From Amycolatopsis sp. A133 (GTDB lineage: Bacteria; Actinomycetota; Actinomycetes; Mycobacteriales; Pseudonocardiaceae), in contig NZ_JAVHJU010000025.1 of the NCBI RefSeq assembly GCF_031082405.1, forward strand, positions 310,001 to 374,000: 64,000 bases of DNA. The letters run 5' to 3'. Position 1 is the stretch's first letter; the number at the start of each line of letters is the position of its first letter. Of the stretch, positions 1 to 8,124 are shown in pieces. The notes under the pieces are model-generated. The model worked only from the letters and a program-made list of their open reading frames with translations. It did no database searches and had not been told where the DNA came from. A program made the position numbers and the translations under genes.

Positions 1-501
1 GTGCTCGCCACCGCCGACGCCGAGGGCCGCCCCTCGTCCCGCACGGTGCTGTGCAAGGGCCTCGACGACCGGGGCGTCGTGTTCTACACGAACTACACGT
101 CCACGAAGAGCCACGACCTGACGGCGACCCGGTACGCGTCGGTGACGTTCCCGTGGTACGCGCTGCACCGCCAGGTCCACGTCCGCGGCGAGGTCGAGAA
201 GGTCGGGGTCAAGGAGACGGCGGAGTACTGGGCCCAGCGCCCCCGCGGCTCCCAGCTGGGGGCCTGGGCGTCCCCGCAGTCCCGGGTCGTCGACGGACGG
301 CGCGCGCTGGACAATGCACTGCACGGGATCGAGCGGCGCTTCGCGGACGTCGAGCAGATCCCGGCGCCGCCGCACTGGGGCGGGTGGCGGATCCGCCCGG
401 ACACGGTCGAGTTCTGGCAGGGCCGCGAGGACCGGATGCACGACCGGCTGCGGTACATGCGGAACGACGACGGGTGGAACATCGAGCGCGTCGCCCCCTG
501 A
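1..501 (+). CDS. pdxH: Pyridoxamine 5'-phosphate oxidase, 5'-truncated
   Basis: FMN enzyme that oxidises pyridoxamine or pyridoxine 5'-phosphate to pyridoxal 5'-phosphate, the last step of vitamin B6 salvage. 166 codons are visible against about 210-220 for the family, so roughly 50 N-terminal residues lie upstream of the window and the GTG at base 1 is an internal Val. The FMN-binding part (SRTVLCKGLDDRG, then FYTNYTSTKS) and the C-terminal family signature (GWRIRPDTVEFWQGRE, then DRMHDRLRY) are intact. It ends at TGA 499-501 and is followed by an inverted-repeat element. Identification is secure. Confidence 0.95.
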   Translation: MLATADAEGRPSSRTVLCKGLDDRGVVFYTNYTSTKSHDLTATRYASVTFPWYALHRQVHVRGEVEKVGVKETAEYWAQRPRGSQLGAWASPQSRVVDGRRALDNALHGIERRFADVEQIPAPPHWGGWRIRPDTVEFWQGREDRMHDRLRYMRNDDGWNIERVAP

Positions 502-505
502 TTCA

Positions 506-592
506 AGCGCCCCAATGTGGCGTTGGTTGCGTCCAACGCACCGAACGCCACATTGGGTGCGCTGGACGCACCGAACGCCACATTGGGGCGCT
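506..592. repeat. 19-bp perfect inverted repeat with duplicated right arm
   Basis: The left arm agcgccccaatgtggcgtt (506-524) is the exact reverse complement of 574-592. A second, internal copy of most of the right arm lies at 535-557 and repeats at 565-587, a 30-bp direct repeat with one mismatch. The element fills most of the gap between pdxH and the MFS gene. It could fold into alternative hairpins and end pdxH transcription. I see no U-tract. Confidence 0.85.
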
Positions 593-626
593 CGGCCGGG
601 CGAGGTAAATCACCTGCGCCGAGATA

Positions 627-641
627 CTTAGCCCGGCTAAG
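627..641. promoter_or_regulatory. Operator-like inverted repeat over MFS -10 box
   Basis: cttagcccggctaag has perfect 7-bp arms around one central base. Its right arm overlaps a -10-like TAAGCT (638-643), which lies 8 nt before the GTG start of the MFS gene. The position suits a repressor site. It does not match the IdeR/DtxR iron box when aligned by symmetry centre, so the regulator is unknown. Confidence 0.5.
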
Positions 642-651
642 CTGATGTGTC

Positions 652-1938
652 GTGACTGGTGAACCGGGGACCTTGCCGCCCCGCTCGGGCATTCGCAAGG
701 TCCTCGGCCGCATCATCGTGGACACGCGGCCGCTGAAGATCCCCGCCTTCCGGCGGCTCTGGTTGTCCACTGTGGTCACCGCCGTCGGGACCCAGCTGAC
801 CGCCGTGGCCGTGCCCAAGCAGGTCTTCGACCTCACCGGGTCCTCCGCCTACGTCGGCCTCACCGGGCTCGTCGCCCTCGTCCCCCTCCTGATCTTCGGG
901 CTCTGGGGCGGTGCCGTCGCCGATGCCGTCGATCGGCGGAAGCTGCTCTTCGTCACCAACGTCGGCGTCGCGATCACCTCCGCGCTCCTCTGGCTGCAGG
1001 CCTTCGCGAACTTCGGCTCCGTCTGGCTCGTCCTCGGCCTGCTGGCCGCCAACCAGGCCTTCTTCGCGATCAACATGCCCACCCGCGGTGCCGTCGTCGC
1101 GCGGCTCGTGCCCGCCGAGCTGCTGCCGTCGGCCAACGCCCTCAACAGCACCATGTCCACCTTCGGCGCCGTCTTCGGGCCGCTGCTCGCCGGGGCGCTG
1201 ATCCCCGTCCTCGGCCTCTCCACCCTCTACCTGATCGACGTCGTCGCCCTGACGATCACCCTCATCGCCGTCTGGCGGCTGCCGTCGATCCCGCCGCTCA
1301 ACGGCCCGTCGCGCCGCGCGGGCGTCCGTGACGTCGTCGACGGCTTCCGGTACCTCGCCGGGCAGAAGGTCCTGCTGGCCTCCTTCGTCGTCGACATCAT
1401 CGCGATGGTCTTCGGGATGCCGCGGGCGCTGATCCCGGAGATGGCCGAGCGCACCTTCGGTGATCCGCCCGGCGGCGGGCCCGCGCTCGGCTGGCTCTAC
1501 GCCGCCCTGCCGTTGGGCGCGATGCTGATCGGGCTCTTCTCCGGCTGGCTGACGCGCATCCACCGCCAGGGTGTCGCCGTCGTCGTCGCGATCTGCGCGT
1601 GGGGTGCCGCGGTGGCCGCGTTCGGGCTCGCGCACTCGCTGTGGCTCGCCGTCGTCTTCATGGCGCTGGCCGGCGCCGCGGACATGGTCAGCGCCGTCTA
1701 CCGGATGGCGATCCTGCAGGTCGCGACCACCGACGAGATGCGCGGACGGCTCCAGGGCGTCTTCACGGTCGTGGTCGCCGGCGGTCCCCGGATCGCCGAC
1801 GTCACCCACGGCTGGGGCGCCGCCTCGTTCGGCACCGCGGCCGCGGCGAGCGTCGGCGGGCTGCTGGTCATCGTGCTGGTCTGCGCGTCGATGTTCCTGC
1901 TCCCGGCCTTCTGGCGATACCGGGCCCCCACGACGTAG
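652..1938 (+). CDS. MFS transporter, EntS-like exporter
   Basis: Major facilitator superfamily membrane protein of 428 residues. The N-terminal motif RPLKIPAFRRLWLS, the loop AVADAVDRRKLLF between helices 2 and 3, and the MPTRGAVVARLVP segment are typical of the MFS_3 group that includes the enterobactin exporter EntS. The substrate here is unknown, since no siderophore genes are in view. About 12 membrane helices are expected. The GTG start at 652 has no Shine-Dalgarno but has TAAGCT 8 nt upstream, suggesting a leaderless mRNA. The gene stands alone between an inverted repeat and a lipoprotein gene. Confidence 0.8.
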   Translation: MTGEPGTLPPRSGIRKVLGRIIVDTRPLKIPAFRRLWLSTVVTAVGTQLTAVAVPKQVFDLTGSSAYVGLTGLVALVPLLIFGLWGGAVADAVDRRKLLFVTNVGVAITSALLWLQAFANFGSVWLVLGLLAANQAFFAINMPTRGAVVARLVPAELLPSANALNSTMSTFGAVFGPLLAGALIPVLGLSTLYLIDVVALTITLIAVWRLPSIPPLNGPSRRAGVRDVVDGFRYLAGQKVLLASFVVDIIAMVFGMPRALIPEMAERTFGDPPGGGPALGWLYAALPLGAMLIGLFSGWLTRIHRQGVAVVVAICAWGAAVAAFGLAHSLWLAVVFMALAGAADMVSAVYRMAILQVATTDEMRGRLQGVFTVVVAGGPRIADVTHGWGAASFGTAAAASVGGLLVIVLVCASMFLLPAFWRYRAPTT

Positions 1939-1960
1939 TCACCCGGGTTAGGGTGCGGAC

Positions 1961-2515
1961 ATGCGTACCGTAGCCGTCGCAATTGTCGCTTTCGCCGCTT
2001 TGACTGCCTGCTCTTCCGGGGACGAGCCGTCGAAGGCCCCGTCGTCGTCCGCCGCGCCGAAGCCGGCGCCGTCCAGCACCAACGCCGCCGCCGCGTCGCT
2101 GGACCCGTGCAAGCTGCTGCCCGCGGAGGCCGTGTCGAAGGCGCTGTTCCTCGACAACCTCAAGGCGGTGCCGGGCCCGGCCCAGGACAACGCGGCCAAC
2201 GGCGGCAAGGCGCGCAGCTGCGAGTACCAGCACGACGGCAAGGCCGCCGGCGCGCTCGCGGTGACCCGCTACGAAGGCAAGCAGGGCAAGCCCGCCGAGA
2301 TGCTCGCGGCGATCAAGAAGGCGAAGCCGGGTGCGAAGGACGTCGCCGGCTTCCCGGACGGCGCCGTCTACTACGTCGACGAGCAGAAGACGGCGACGCT
2401 CGCCTCGGCCGAACTGGTCGCGGGCACGCCGGTGCTGGTCAACTACACCGGCCCGGCGAAGATGACGCCGGAGCAGCTCGTCCCGCTGGTCAAGCAGGCC
2501 CTCGCCGCGAGCTGA
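1961..2515 (+). CDS. Secreted lipoprotein, DUF3558-like
   Basis: 184-residue predicted lipoprotein. A short signal peptide (MRTVAVAIVAFAA) ends in the lipobox LTAC, so Cys17 would be lipidated and the protein anchored outside the cell membrane. A Ser/Pro/Ala-rich linker (residues 18-45) precedes a globular domain with two cysteines (near DPCKLL and RSCEYQ) that could form a disulfide. The layout resembles DUF3558 lipoproteins of Actinobacteria, but that assignment is tentative and the function is unknown. The start codon lies 6 nt after a TAGGGT hexamer (1949-1954) without a Shine-Dalgarno, so it is probably leaderless. Confidence 0.75.
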   Translation: MRTVAVAIVAFAALTACSSGDEPSKAPSSSAAPKPAPSSTNAAAASLDPCKLLPAEAVSKALFLDNLKAVPGPAQDNAANGGKARSCEYQHDGKAAGALAVTRYEGKQGKPAEMLAAIKKAKPGAKDVAGFPDGAVYYVDEQKTATLASAELVAGTPVLVNYTGPAKMTPEQLVPLVKQALAAS

Positions 2516-2520
2516 TCAAG

Positions 2521-2550
2521 CCCAGCCGAGTCGTCGGCGGCTCGGCTGGG
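2521..2550. terminator. Bidirectional terminator hairpin
   Basis: cccagccgag (2521-2530) pairs exactly with ctcggctggg (2541-2550) across a 10-nt loop. It sits between the convergent lipoprotein gene and the metallo-hydrolase gene ending at 2559. There is no U-tract, as is usual for high-GC actinobacterial terminators. Confidence 0.7.
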
Positions 2551-2558
2551 GCTGAAGA

Positions 2559-3392
2559 TCATCCGGATCGGCGGCGCAGCGCGGCCAGCTCGACCGGGCT
2601 GTGCGCTGAGAACACCCGGACCTCGTCCTGGTGGGTCCGCGCCAGCTCGTGCAGCCTCGCCAGGTTCTCCAGCCGCGGCCCGCGCAGCGTCTGGACGATG
2701 TTCTGGAACGCCGTCAGGCCCGGCGGGCAGTGCGGGGCGACCGGGTTCAGCTGGCCGTGGAAGAAGTACGCGTCGCCGGCGTGCAGGAGCCAGCCGTCGC
2801 CCGTGTCGACCGCCACGCCCGTGTGGCCGCGCGTGTGGCCGGTCAACGGGAGCAGCAGGATCTCCTCCGGCAGGCCCTTGAGCGAGCGCACCGCTTCGAA
2901 GCCGAACCACGGCTCGCCCCGCTCGTCGTAGGTGCTCCACAGCGGACGGTGGGCGAACTGCGCCGCGCGGTAGCGGCTCTTCTCGGCCGCGTTCGCCGGG
3001 GACGTCGCCGCGCGGTGCTCCTCGGACCGGACGTGGACGACGGCGTTCGGGAAGTCGGCCAGCCCGCCCGCGTGGTCGACGTCCAGGTGCGTCGCGATGA
3101 TGTGCCGGACGTCGGCCGGGTCGAGGCCGAGCGCCTTGATCTGCGCGACGGCCGTCTCGGCGGCCGCGGGCTTCGCGCCGACCAGCGTCAGGAACGGGCG
3201 GCCCAGCCACTCGCCGGGGTGCGCCACGCCCTGGCTGCCGAACCCGGTGTCGACCAGCACCAGGCTGTCGCCGGTCTCGATCAGCAGGCAGTGGGCGACC
3301 AGCTCCGAGCGCCGCAGCAGGCCGGGCTCGCCGTCGAGCAGCTTGCCGCCGGGCGGCCGCATGGTCCCGCAGTTCAGGTGGTGCACCTTCAT
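2559..3392 (-). CDS. MBL-fold metallo-hydrolase (tandem copy 1)
   Basis: 277-residue metallo-beta-lactamase-fold hydrolase. The zinc motif HLDVDH is at residues 102-107, with further ligand motifs GHTRGH (about 184-189) and HAGDAYFFHG. It is strongly similar along its length to the next gene upstream (same VHHLNCGT opening and GEPWFGFEAVR block), so the two are a tandem duplication. The overall pattern resembles AHL-lactonase-type hydrolases, but the substrate is not known. The ATG at 3392 overlaps the TGA of the upstream copy (ATGA), giving translational coupling, and AGGAG lies about 8 nt upstream. It is the last gene of the TetR operon. Confidence 0.85.
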   Translation of the reverse strand: MKVHHLNCGTMRPPGGKLLDGEPGLLRRSELVAHCLLIETGDSLVLVDTGFGSQGVAHPGEWLGRPFLTLVGAKPAAAETAVAQIKALGLDPADVRHIIATHLDVDHAGGLADFPNAVVHVRSEEHRAATSPANAAEKSRYRAAQFAHRPLWSTYDERGEPWFGFEAVRSLKGLPEEILLLPLTGHTRGHTGVAVDTGDGWLLHAGDAYFFHGQLNPVAPHCPPGLTAFQNIVQTLRGPRLENLARLHELARTHQDEVRVFSAHSPVELAALRRRSG

Positions 3393-4225
3393 ACGCTGCT
3401 CCTGGTGCTCAGCCGGAGGAATTCGGTCTCGTCGTGCGCGGCGAAGACGGTGATCTCGTCGCCGTGCTCCTGAACAAGCTGGCGCAGGCGGCGGTGATTG
3501 TCCAGCCGGGCGCCCGGCACCGTCTCCATGCGGCCCTCGAACCACTTCAGCCCCGGCGGGCAGTGCGGCGCGGCCGGATCGACCTGCCCGTGGAAGAAGT
3601 ACGAGTCACCGGCGTTGAGCAGCCAGCCGTGCCCGGTGTCGACGGCGACCCCGGCGTGCCCGCGGGTGTGCCCGGAGAGCGGGACCAGCAGGATCTCCGG
3701 CGGCAGGCCGTCGAGCTGCCGGACGGCGTCGAAGCCGAACCACGGCTCGCCTGTGTCCGCATAGGACGTCCATTGTGGACCATGAGCGAACTGGATCCTG
3801 CGGTACCGGCCGCGTTCGGCGGCGTCCCGCGGTTCCCGGAACGCCCGCAGCTCCTCGGCGTAGACGTGCACCCGCGCCCACGGGAAGTCGATGAGCCCGC
3901 CGGCGTGGTCGAGGTCGAGGTGGGTCAGCACGATGTCGCGGACGTCGGCCGGGTCGAAGCCGAGCGCGCGGATCTGCGCGATCGCCGGCTGCGCGGGGGC
4001 CGCGACCGGGCCGGACTGGCGGACGAAACCCGCGCCCAGCCACGCCTTCGGGTCGACCGCGGCCGGCGTGCCCATGCCGGTCTCGATCAGCACGAGACCG
4101 GTGTCGGTCTCGAGCAGCAGGCAGTGGCAGACCATGGTGGCGCGCCGGAACACGCCCGGCCGGCCGTCGATCAGCTTGCCGCCCAGCGGGCGCAGGGTGC
4201 CGCAGTTCAGGTGGTGGACGCGCAT
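3389..4225 (-). CDS. MBL-fold metallo-hydrolase (tandem copy 2)
   Basis: 278-residue paralogue of the downstream gene. Metal motifs are HLDLDH (102-107), GHTRGH (185-190) and NAGDSYFFHG with Asp207. The PHCPPGL motif near the C-terminus is shared by both copies. The start codon shares one base with the TetR stop (TGATG), so TetR and the two hydrolases form one transcription unit. Lactonase-like activity is an inference from the fold only; the divergent regulator arrangement fits response to a small molecule. Confidence 0.85.
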   Translation of the reverse strand: MRVHHLNCGTLRPLGGKLIDGRPGVFRRATMVCHCLLLETDTGLVLIETGMGTPAAVDPKAWLGAGFVRQSGPVAAPAQPAIAQIRALGFDPADVRDIVLTHLDLDHAGGLIDFPWARVHVYAEELRAFREPRDAAERGRYRRIQFAHGPQWTSYADTGEPWFGFDAVRQLDGLPPEILLVPLSGHTRGHAGVAVDTGHGWLLNAGDSYFFHGQVDPAAPHCPPGLKWFEGRMETVPGARLDNHRRLRQLVQEHGDEITVFAAHDETEFLRLSTRSSV

Positions 4226-4803
4226 CAGGAGAACTCCCGGTCGAGGGTGGTGTGCAGGTGGGCGGCGATGGCGCGCAGCGGCGCGACGTCACGGCGGGTG
4301 CGGGCCAGCAGCAGGCCGCCTTCGATCGCGGCGAGCACGATGGTGGCGAGCTCGTCGGCACGCTCGGCGGAAAGCCCCTGCGCGGCGAAGTACTCGCCGA
4401 GGACGCCGTGCCAGGACGCGTAGCCGTCCGCGCAGGCTTCCCGGATGGGCTCGCTCGCCGCGGCGGCGTCGAGCGCCACCGTCGCGAGCGGACAGCCGCG
4501 CTGGAAGTCCGAGCCGGCGAGGAAACCCGCGAGGGCGTCGACGGCCCGGTCGATCGCGGTCGCGGGATCGGGGGCGTCGGTCAGGATCGTTTCGAGGAGA
4601 GCGCCGGTGCGCTCGCTGGACAAGCGGACGGCTTCGGCGGCGAGCTGCTCCTTGCCGCCGGGGAAGTGGAAGTAGAGCGACCCCTTGGGCGCGCCGCCGG
4701 CCGTCGTCAGCTGGGTGAGGCCGGTGGCGTGGTAACCCTGGGTCTGGAACAGGTCGGCGGCGGTGTCGAGCATCCGCTGCCGCGTGTCGGTGCGGCGAAC
4801 CAT
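4225..4803 (-). CDS. TetR-family regulator (LmrA/YxaF-like)
   Basis: 192-residue TetR repressor. The N-terminal helix-turn-helix spans about residues 10-55 (RQRMLDTAADLFQTQGY, then GSLYFHFPGGKEQL). The C-terminal ligand domain with FQRGCPLATVALDA is typical of the LmrA/YxaF subgroup. It is the first gene of an operon with the two metallo-hydrolases. The ATG at 4803 is chosen over one six codons upstream because TACGGT lies 6 nt before it, a leaderless arrangement. A TAGACCGGTC box, of the kind bound by this subgroup, lies in the gap to galM. Confidence 0.85.
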   Translation of the reverse strand: MVRRTDTRQRMLDTAADLFQTQGYHATGLTQLTTAGGAPKGSLYFHFPGGKEQLAAEAVRLSSERTGALLETILTDAPDPATAIDRAVDALAGFLAGSDFQRGCPLATVALDAAAASEPIREACADGYASWHGVLGEYFAAQGLSAERADELATIVLAAIEGGLLLARTRRDVAPLRAIAAHLHTTLDREFS

Positions 4804-4829
4804 GACCCGACCGTAGCGCAAACTATGAC

Positions 4830-4839
4830 GACCGGTCTA
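4830..4839. promoter_or_regulatory. Probable TetR operator, TAGACCGGTC box
   Basis: The 8-bp palindrome gaccggtc (4830-4837) sits in a TAGACCGGTC context (minus strand), about 15-20 bp upstream of the TetR -10 hexamer (4810-4815). LmrA/YxaF-type repressors are known to bind boxes of this kind. It could also influence galM, which starts at 4870. Confidence 0.5.
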
Positions 4840-4869
4840 GTTAATTCGCGGATCGGTAAGGTCTTGCGC

Positions 4870-5775
4870 ATGGGCAACCCGACCGGTCAGCAGTTCGAGA
4901 TCACGCGCGGCAACGCGCGCGCCGTCGTCACCGAAATCGGTGCCGGGCTGCGCGTGTTCGAAGTCGGCGCCGTGCCGTACGTCGAGGAGTTCCCCGAGGA
5001 CGCGAACCCGCCGAAGGGCGCCGGGCAGGTGCTGCTGCCCTGGCCGAACCGGACCAAGGGCGGCCGGTGGACGTTCCAGGGCGAGGAGCAGCAGCTCGAG
5101 ATCACCGAGGAGGCGCGCGGCAACGCCATCCACGGCCTCACCCGCCACCTCGAGTGGGAGCTGGTGGAGCACGCCGAGTCGTCGATCACCCTGGCCGTCG
5201 ACGTCGCGGTCCAGCCCGGCTGGCCGGTGCCGCTGCGCGCGACCGTGACGTACGAGCTCGCGCCGCGCGAACTGACCGTCACCCACGAGATCCGCAACGA
5301 AGGCGAGCAGCCGGTCGGCGTCGGCGTCGGCACGCACCCCTACTTCCGCATCGGCGACGTCCCGACCGACGAGCTCACGCTCACGCTGCCCGCGAGCCGC
5401 GTCCGGCCGTCCTTGCCCGACGAGCAGATGCCGTACGCCGAGGAGCAGGACGTCGAGGACACCGAGTACGACTTCCGCGCCGGCCGGGTGCTGAAGGGGG
5501 TCAACCTCGACACGGCGTTCGGCGGCCTCGTAGCCGCTGACGACGGCCTGCACCACGTCGTCCTCAGTCACGAGGGCCAGGAGCTGCTGGTCTGGACCGG
5601 CCCCGACTTCCGCTGGGCGCAGGTGTTCACCCCGGACGACCTGGTCGGCCGCGGCCGCGCGGTCGCGATCGAGCCGATGACCTGCCCCGCCGACGCGCTC
5701 AACACGGGCACCGACCTGATCGAGCTGGAGCCGTCGGCCTCGTGGTCGGGCAGCTGGGGCATCCGGGTCCGGTGA
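4870..5775 (+). CDS. Aldose 1-epimerase family protein
   Basis: 301-residue galactose-mutarotase-fold protein. Such enzymes interconvert alpha and beta anomers of sugars. Family residues are visible: Arg61 in LPWPNR, His88 in NAIHGLTRHLEWE, and His156 in GVGTHPYFR. The first residues carry no signal peptide, so it is cytoplasmic. TAAGGT lies 7 nt before the ATG with no Shine-Dalgarno, so it is probably leaderless. The stop overlaps the GTG start of the GNAT gene, so the two are cotranscribed. Sugar specificity cannot be told. Confidence 0.88.
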   Translation: MGNPTGQQFEITRGNARAVVTEIGAGLRVFEVGAVPYVEEFPEDANPPKGAGQVLLPWPNRTKGGRWTFQGEEQQLEITEEARGNAIHGLTRHLEWELVEHAESSITLAVDVAVQPGWPVPLRATVTYELAPRELTVTHEIRNEGEQPVGVGVGTHPYFRIGDVPTDELTLTLPASRVRPSLPDEQMPYAEEQDVEDTEYDFRAGRVLKGVNLDTAFGGLVAADDGLHHVVLSHEGQELLVWTGPDFRWAQVFTPDDLVGRGRAVAIEPMTCPADALNTGTDLIELEPSASWSGSWGIRVR

Positions 5776-6236
5776 ATCCGCTCCGCCTGAGCGTCGCCGA
5801 CGCGGGCGAAGTGCTGACGCTGCAACGCGCCGCGTACGTCACCGAGGCCCGCGCGCACGGCGACCTGGACCTGCCGCCGCTGCTGGAGACCCTGGACGAG
5901 ACGCGGGTGGCTCTCGAAGGTCTTTCCTGGGGCATTCGCGAGTCGGGACGCCTGGTGGCATCGGTGCGGCTGACGGTGACCGGGCCGGTCGGGGTGATCG
6001 GGCGCCTGGTCGTCGCGCCGGACCGGCAGGGGGCCGGGCTGGGCGGCGGGCTCCTGCGGTTCGTGGAGTCCGCGGCCCCGGCGGAGGTGACGCTGTTCCG
6101 GCTGTTCACCGGCTCGAAGAGCGCCGGGCCGTTGCACCTGTACGCCAAGCACGGCTACCGGGAGACGCACCGGACGCCGGAGAACAACCACGAACTGGTG
6201 CACTTGGAGAAGGCCCGCGTGCACGCGCCCGGGTGA
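5772..6236 (+). CDS. GNAT-family N-acetyltransferase
   Basis: 154-residue acetyltransferase. The acetyl-CoA pyrophosphate-binding loop is seen in VVAPDRQGAGLGGGLLRF, followed by the beta-5 region and LHLYAKHGYRETH, typical of GNAT motifs A and B. The GTG at 5772 overlaps the TGA of the epimerase gene (GTGA), which decides the start over a GTG ten codons further upstream. The acceptor substrate is unknown. Confidence 0.85.
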   Translation: MNPLRLSVADAGEVLTLQRAAYVTEARAHGDLDLPPLLETLDETRVALEGLSWGIRESGRLVASVRLTVTGPVGVIGRLVVAPDRQGAGLGGGLLRFVESAAPAEVTLFRLFTGSKSAGPLHLYAKHGYRETHRTPENNHELVHLEKARVHAPG

Positions 6237-6256
6237 GTTCGTTAGCGTGGCGAACT

Positions 6257-7474
6257 ATGGCGAAGGCAATTGTCGGGGGCTACGTCGTCCCCATCGACGG
6301 TGATCCCATCGACGGCGGCACGGTCCTCATCGACGGCGGCAGGATCGTCGCGGTCGGTACCCAGGCCGACGTCGACATCCCGGAGGACGCCGAACTCGTC
6401 GACGCGGCCGGTACCTGGGTGCTGCCCGGCTTCATCGACGCCCACGCCCACCTCGGTGTGCACGAGGAAGGCGAAGGCTGGGCCGGCAACGACACCAACG
6501 AGATGACCGACCCGAACGGCGCCCGCTTCCGCGCCATCGACGGCATCGACCCGTACGAGTCCGGCTTCGACGACGCGCTGGCCGGCGGCGTCACGAGCGT
6601 CGTCATCAAGCCCGGGTCGGGCAACCCGATCGGCGGCCAGACGATCGGTGTCAAGACCTGGGGCCGCAGCATCCTGGACATGACCTTCGCGGAGCACGTC
6701 AGCGTGAAGAGCGCCCTCGGCGAAAACCCGAAGCGCGTGTACGGGGACAAGAAGCAGACGCCGTCGACGCGGCTGGGGGTCGCGGCGATCCTGCGCGAGG
6801 CGTTCACCAAGGCCCGCAACTACCAGGCGAAGCGCGCGCACGCGGAGTCCGAGGGCAAGCCGCACGAGGTCGACCTGACGCTGGAGACGCTGTCGAAGGT
6901 CCTCGACGGCGAGCTGTACTGGGACCAGCACGTCCACCGCGCGGACGACATCGTGACGGCGCTGCGGCTGGCCGACGAGTTCGGCTACAAGCTGGTCATC
7001 AACCACGGCACCGAGGGCCACCTGATCGCGGACCTCCTCGCCGAGCGCGACGTGCCGGTGATCCTCGGGCCGCTGTTCACCACGAAGTCCAAGGTGGAGG
7101 TGCGCAATCGCACGCTGCGCTCGGCCGGTATCCTGGCCCGTGCGGGCGTGAAGATCGCGATCACCACGGACCACCCGGTGATCCCGATCAACTTCCTCGT
7201 CTACCAGGCGGCCTTGGCGGTCAAGGACGGCCTCGACCCGGTGACGGCGTTGCGGTCGCTGACCGTCAACCCGGCGTCGATGCTCGGGCTGGACGAGCGG
7301 ATCGGCTCCTTGAAGCCCGGGCTGGACGCGGATGTCGTGCTGTGGTCCGGCGATCCGCTGGACGTGATGAACCGGGCGCTGCGCGTGTTCGTCCGCGGTG
7401 ACGAGGTGTACCACTTCGACGAGTCGCTGGGCGAGGGTGTGTCGAAGGACCGCCGCTACCGCGAGGCCCGCTGA
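6257..7474 (+). CDS. Metal-dependent amidohydrolase
   Basis: 405-residue amidohydrolase-superfamily enzyme of the imidazolonepropionase-like group. The N-terminal beta-sandwich is followed by GFIDAHAHLG (metal-binding His63 and His65). Later ligand positions are seen in DQHVHRADD, NHGTEGHL and TTDHPV, and the C-terminal KPGLDADVVLWSGDPLD closes the composite domain. It hydrolyses C-N bonds in an unknown substrate, in the cytoplasm. TAGCGT lies 8 nt before the ATG. A 15-bp hairpin follows the stop. Confidence 0.85.
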   Translation: MAKAIVGGYVVPIDGDPIDGGTVLIDGGRIVAVGTQADVDIPEDAELVDAAGTWVLPGFIDAHAHLGVHEEGEGWAGNDTNEMTDPNGARFRAIDGIDPYESGFDDALAGGVTSVVIKPGSGNPIGGQTIGVKTWGRSILDMTFAEHVSVKSALGENPKRVYGDKKQTPSTRLGVAAILREAFTKARNYQAKRAHAESEGKPHEVDLTLETLSKVLDGELYWDQHVHRADDIVTALRLADEFGYKLVINHGTEGHLIADLLAERDVPVILGPLFTTKSKVEVRNRTLRSAGILARAGVKIAITTDHPVIPINFLVYQAALAVKDGLDPVTALRSLTVNPASMLGLDERIGSLKPGLDADVVLWSGDPLDVMNRALRVFVRGDEVYHFDESLGEGVSKDRRYREAR

Positions 7475-7478
7475 GTCT

Positions 7479-7521
7479 CGGGCGGCACGCCGGTAACCGG
7501 GCGGTTCCGGCGTGCCGCCCG
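7479..7521. terminator. Bidirectional terminator, 15-bp stem
   Basis: cgggcggcacgccgg (7479-7493) is exactly complementary to 7507-7521, with a 13-nt loop. It separates the convergent amidohydrolase and Uma2 genes and is the strongest plain hairpin in this part of the window. Confidence 0.85.
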
Positions 7522-7526
7522 TCTGT

Positions 7527-8075
7527 TCAGGAGACCAGGGCGTCGAGGTCGATGTCGACCGGGAACGGGACGTCGGTGGTGAAGGTGCCGGTGACCGCCG
7601 GGGCGTCCCGGTAGCCGGCTGCACCGGCTCGGCGGCAGGCGACGAGCGAAACCGGCTCGGTGATGTCGACGATCCAGTAGTGCGGGATCCCCGCGTCCGC
7701 GTACTCGTCGTGCTTGACCTGGTAGTCGGTGCGCTTCGAGTCCGGAGCCACGATCTCGACGACGACGAGGACCTCGTCGGCCCGGAACAGGCCCGTTCCG
7801 CGGGCGATCGCGGCCCGGCCGACGATCAGCAGGTCCGGCCGCCGGGCGAAGCCGGGTTCGCCGTCCGGCGCCAGGCACAGGTCCAGGTCGTTGCGGACGA
7901 CAAACGCGAGCCCGCGCGGCAGCTGGCGCTCGAGCCGGCCGGCCAGCAGGCACACGGCCACGTCGTGTCGCCGTCCGGAGCCGGGCGAGGTCACCACGCG
8001 GCCTTCCACCAGCTCGGTGAAGCCGGTGCCGTCGAGCGCCGCGTATTCGTCGATGGTCAGCAGATGACCGGGCAT
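7527..8075 (-). CDS. Uma2-family (DUF820) putative endonuclease
   Basis: 182-residue protein of the PD-(D/E)XK nuclease superfamily. The core is visible as RRPDLLIV, then VEIVAPDSKRTDY, then KHDEYADAGIPHYWIVD, which is the Uma2/DUF820 signature. The biological role of Uma2 proteins is not established. The ATG at 8075 has TACCGT 6 nt upstream, so it is probably leaderless. It stands alone, convergent with the amidohydrolase gene. Confidence 0.85.
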   Translation of the reverse strand: MPGHLLTIDEYAALDGTGFTELVEGRVVTSPGSGRRHDVAVCLLAGRLERQLPRGLAFVVRNDLDLCLAPDGEPGFARRPDLLIVGRAAIARGTGLFRADEVLVVVEIVAPDSKRTDYQVKHDEYADAGIPHYWIVDITEPVSLVACRRAGAAGYRDAPAVTGTFTTDVPFPVDIDLDALVS

Positions 8076-8124
8076 GCCGCCACGGTATCCGTCACCGGTG
8101 CGCGACAGGAGTCGCTCGACCGGG

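Noticed and set aside
1..501. GTG at base 1 as the start of a 166-residue pdxH
   Set aside because: The family is about 50 residues longer and the first visible residues match an internal beta strand, so the gene is cut by the window edge.
627..641. IdeR/DtxR iron box before the EntS-like MFS gene
   Set aside because: When aligned on the symmetry centre, the arms (cttagcc) do not match TTAGGTTAG.
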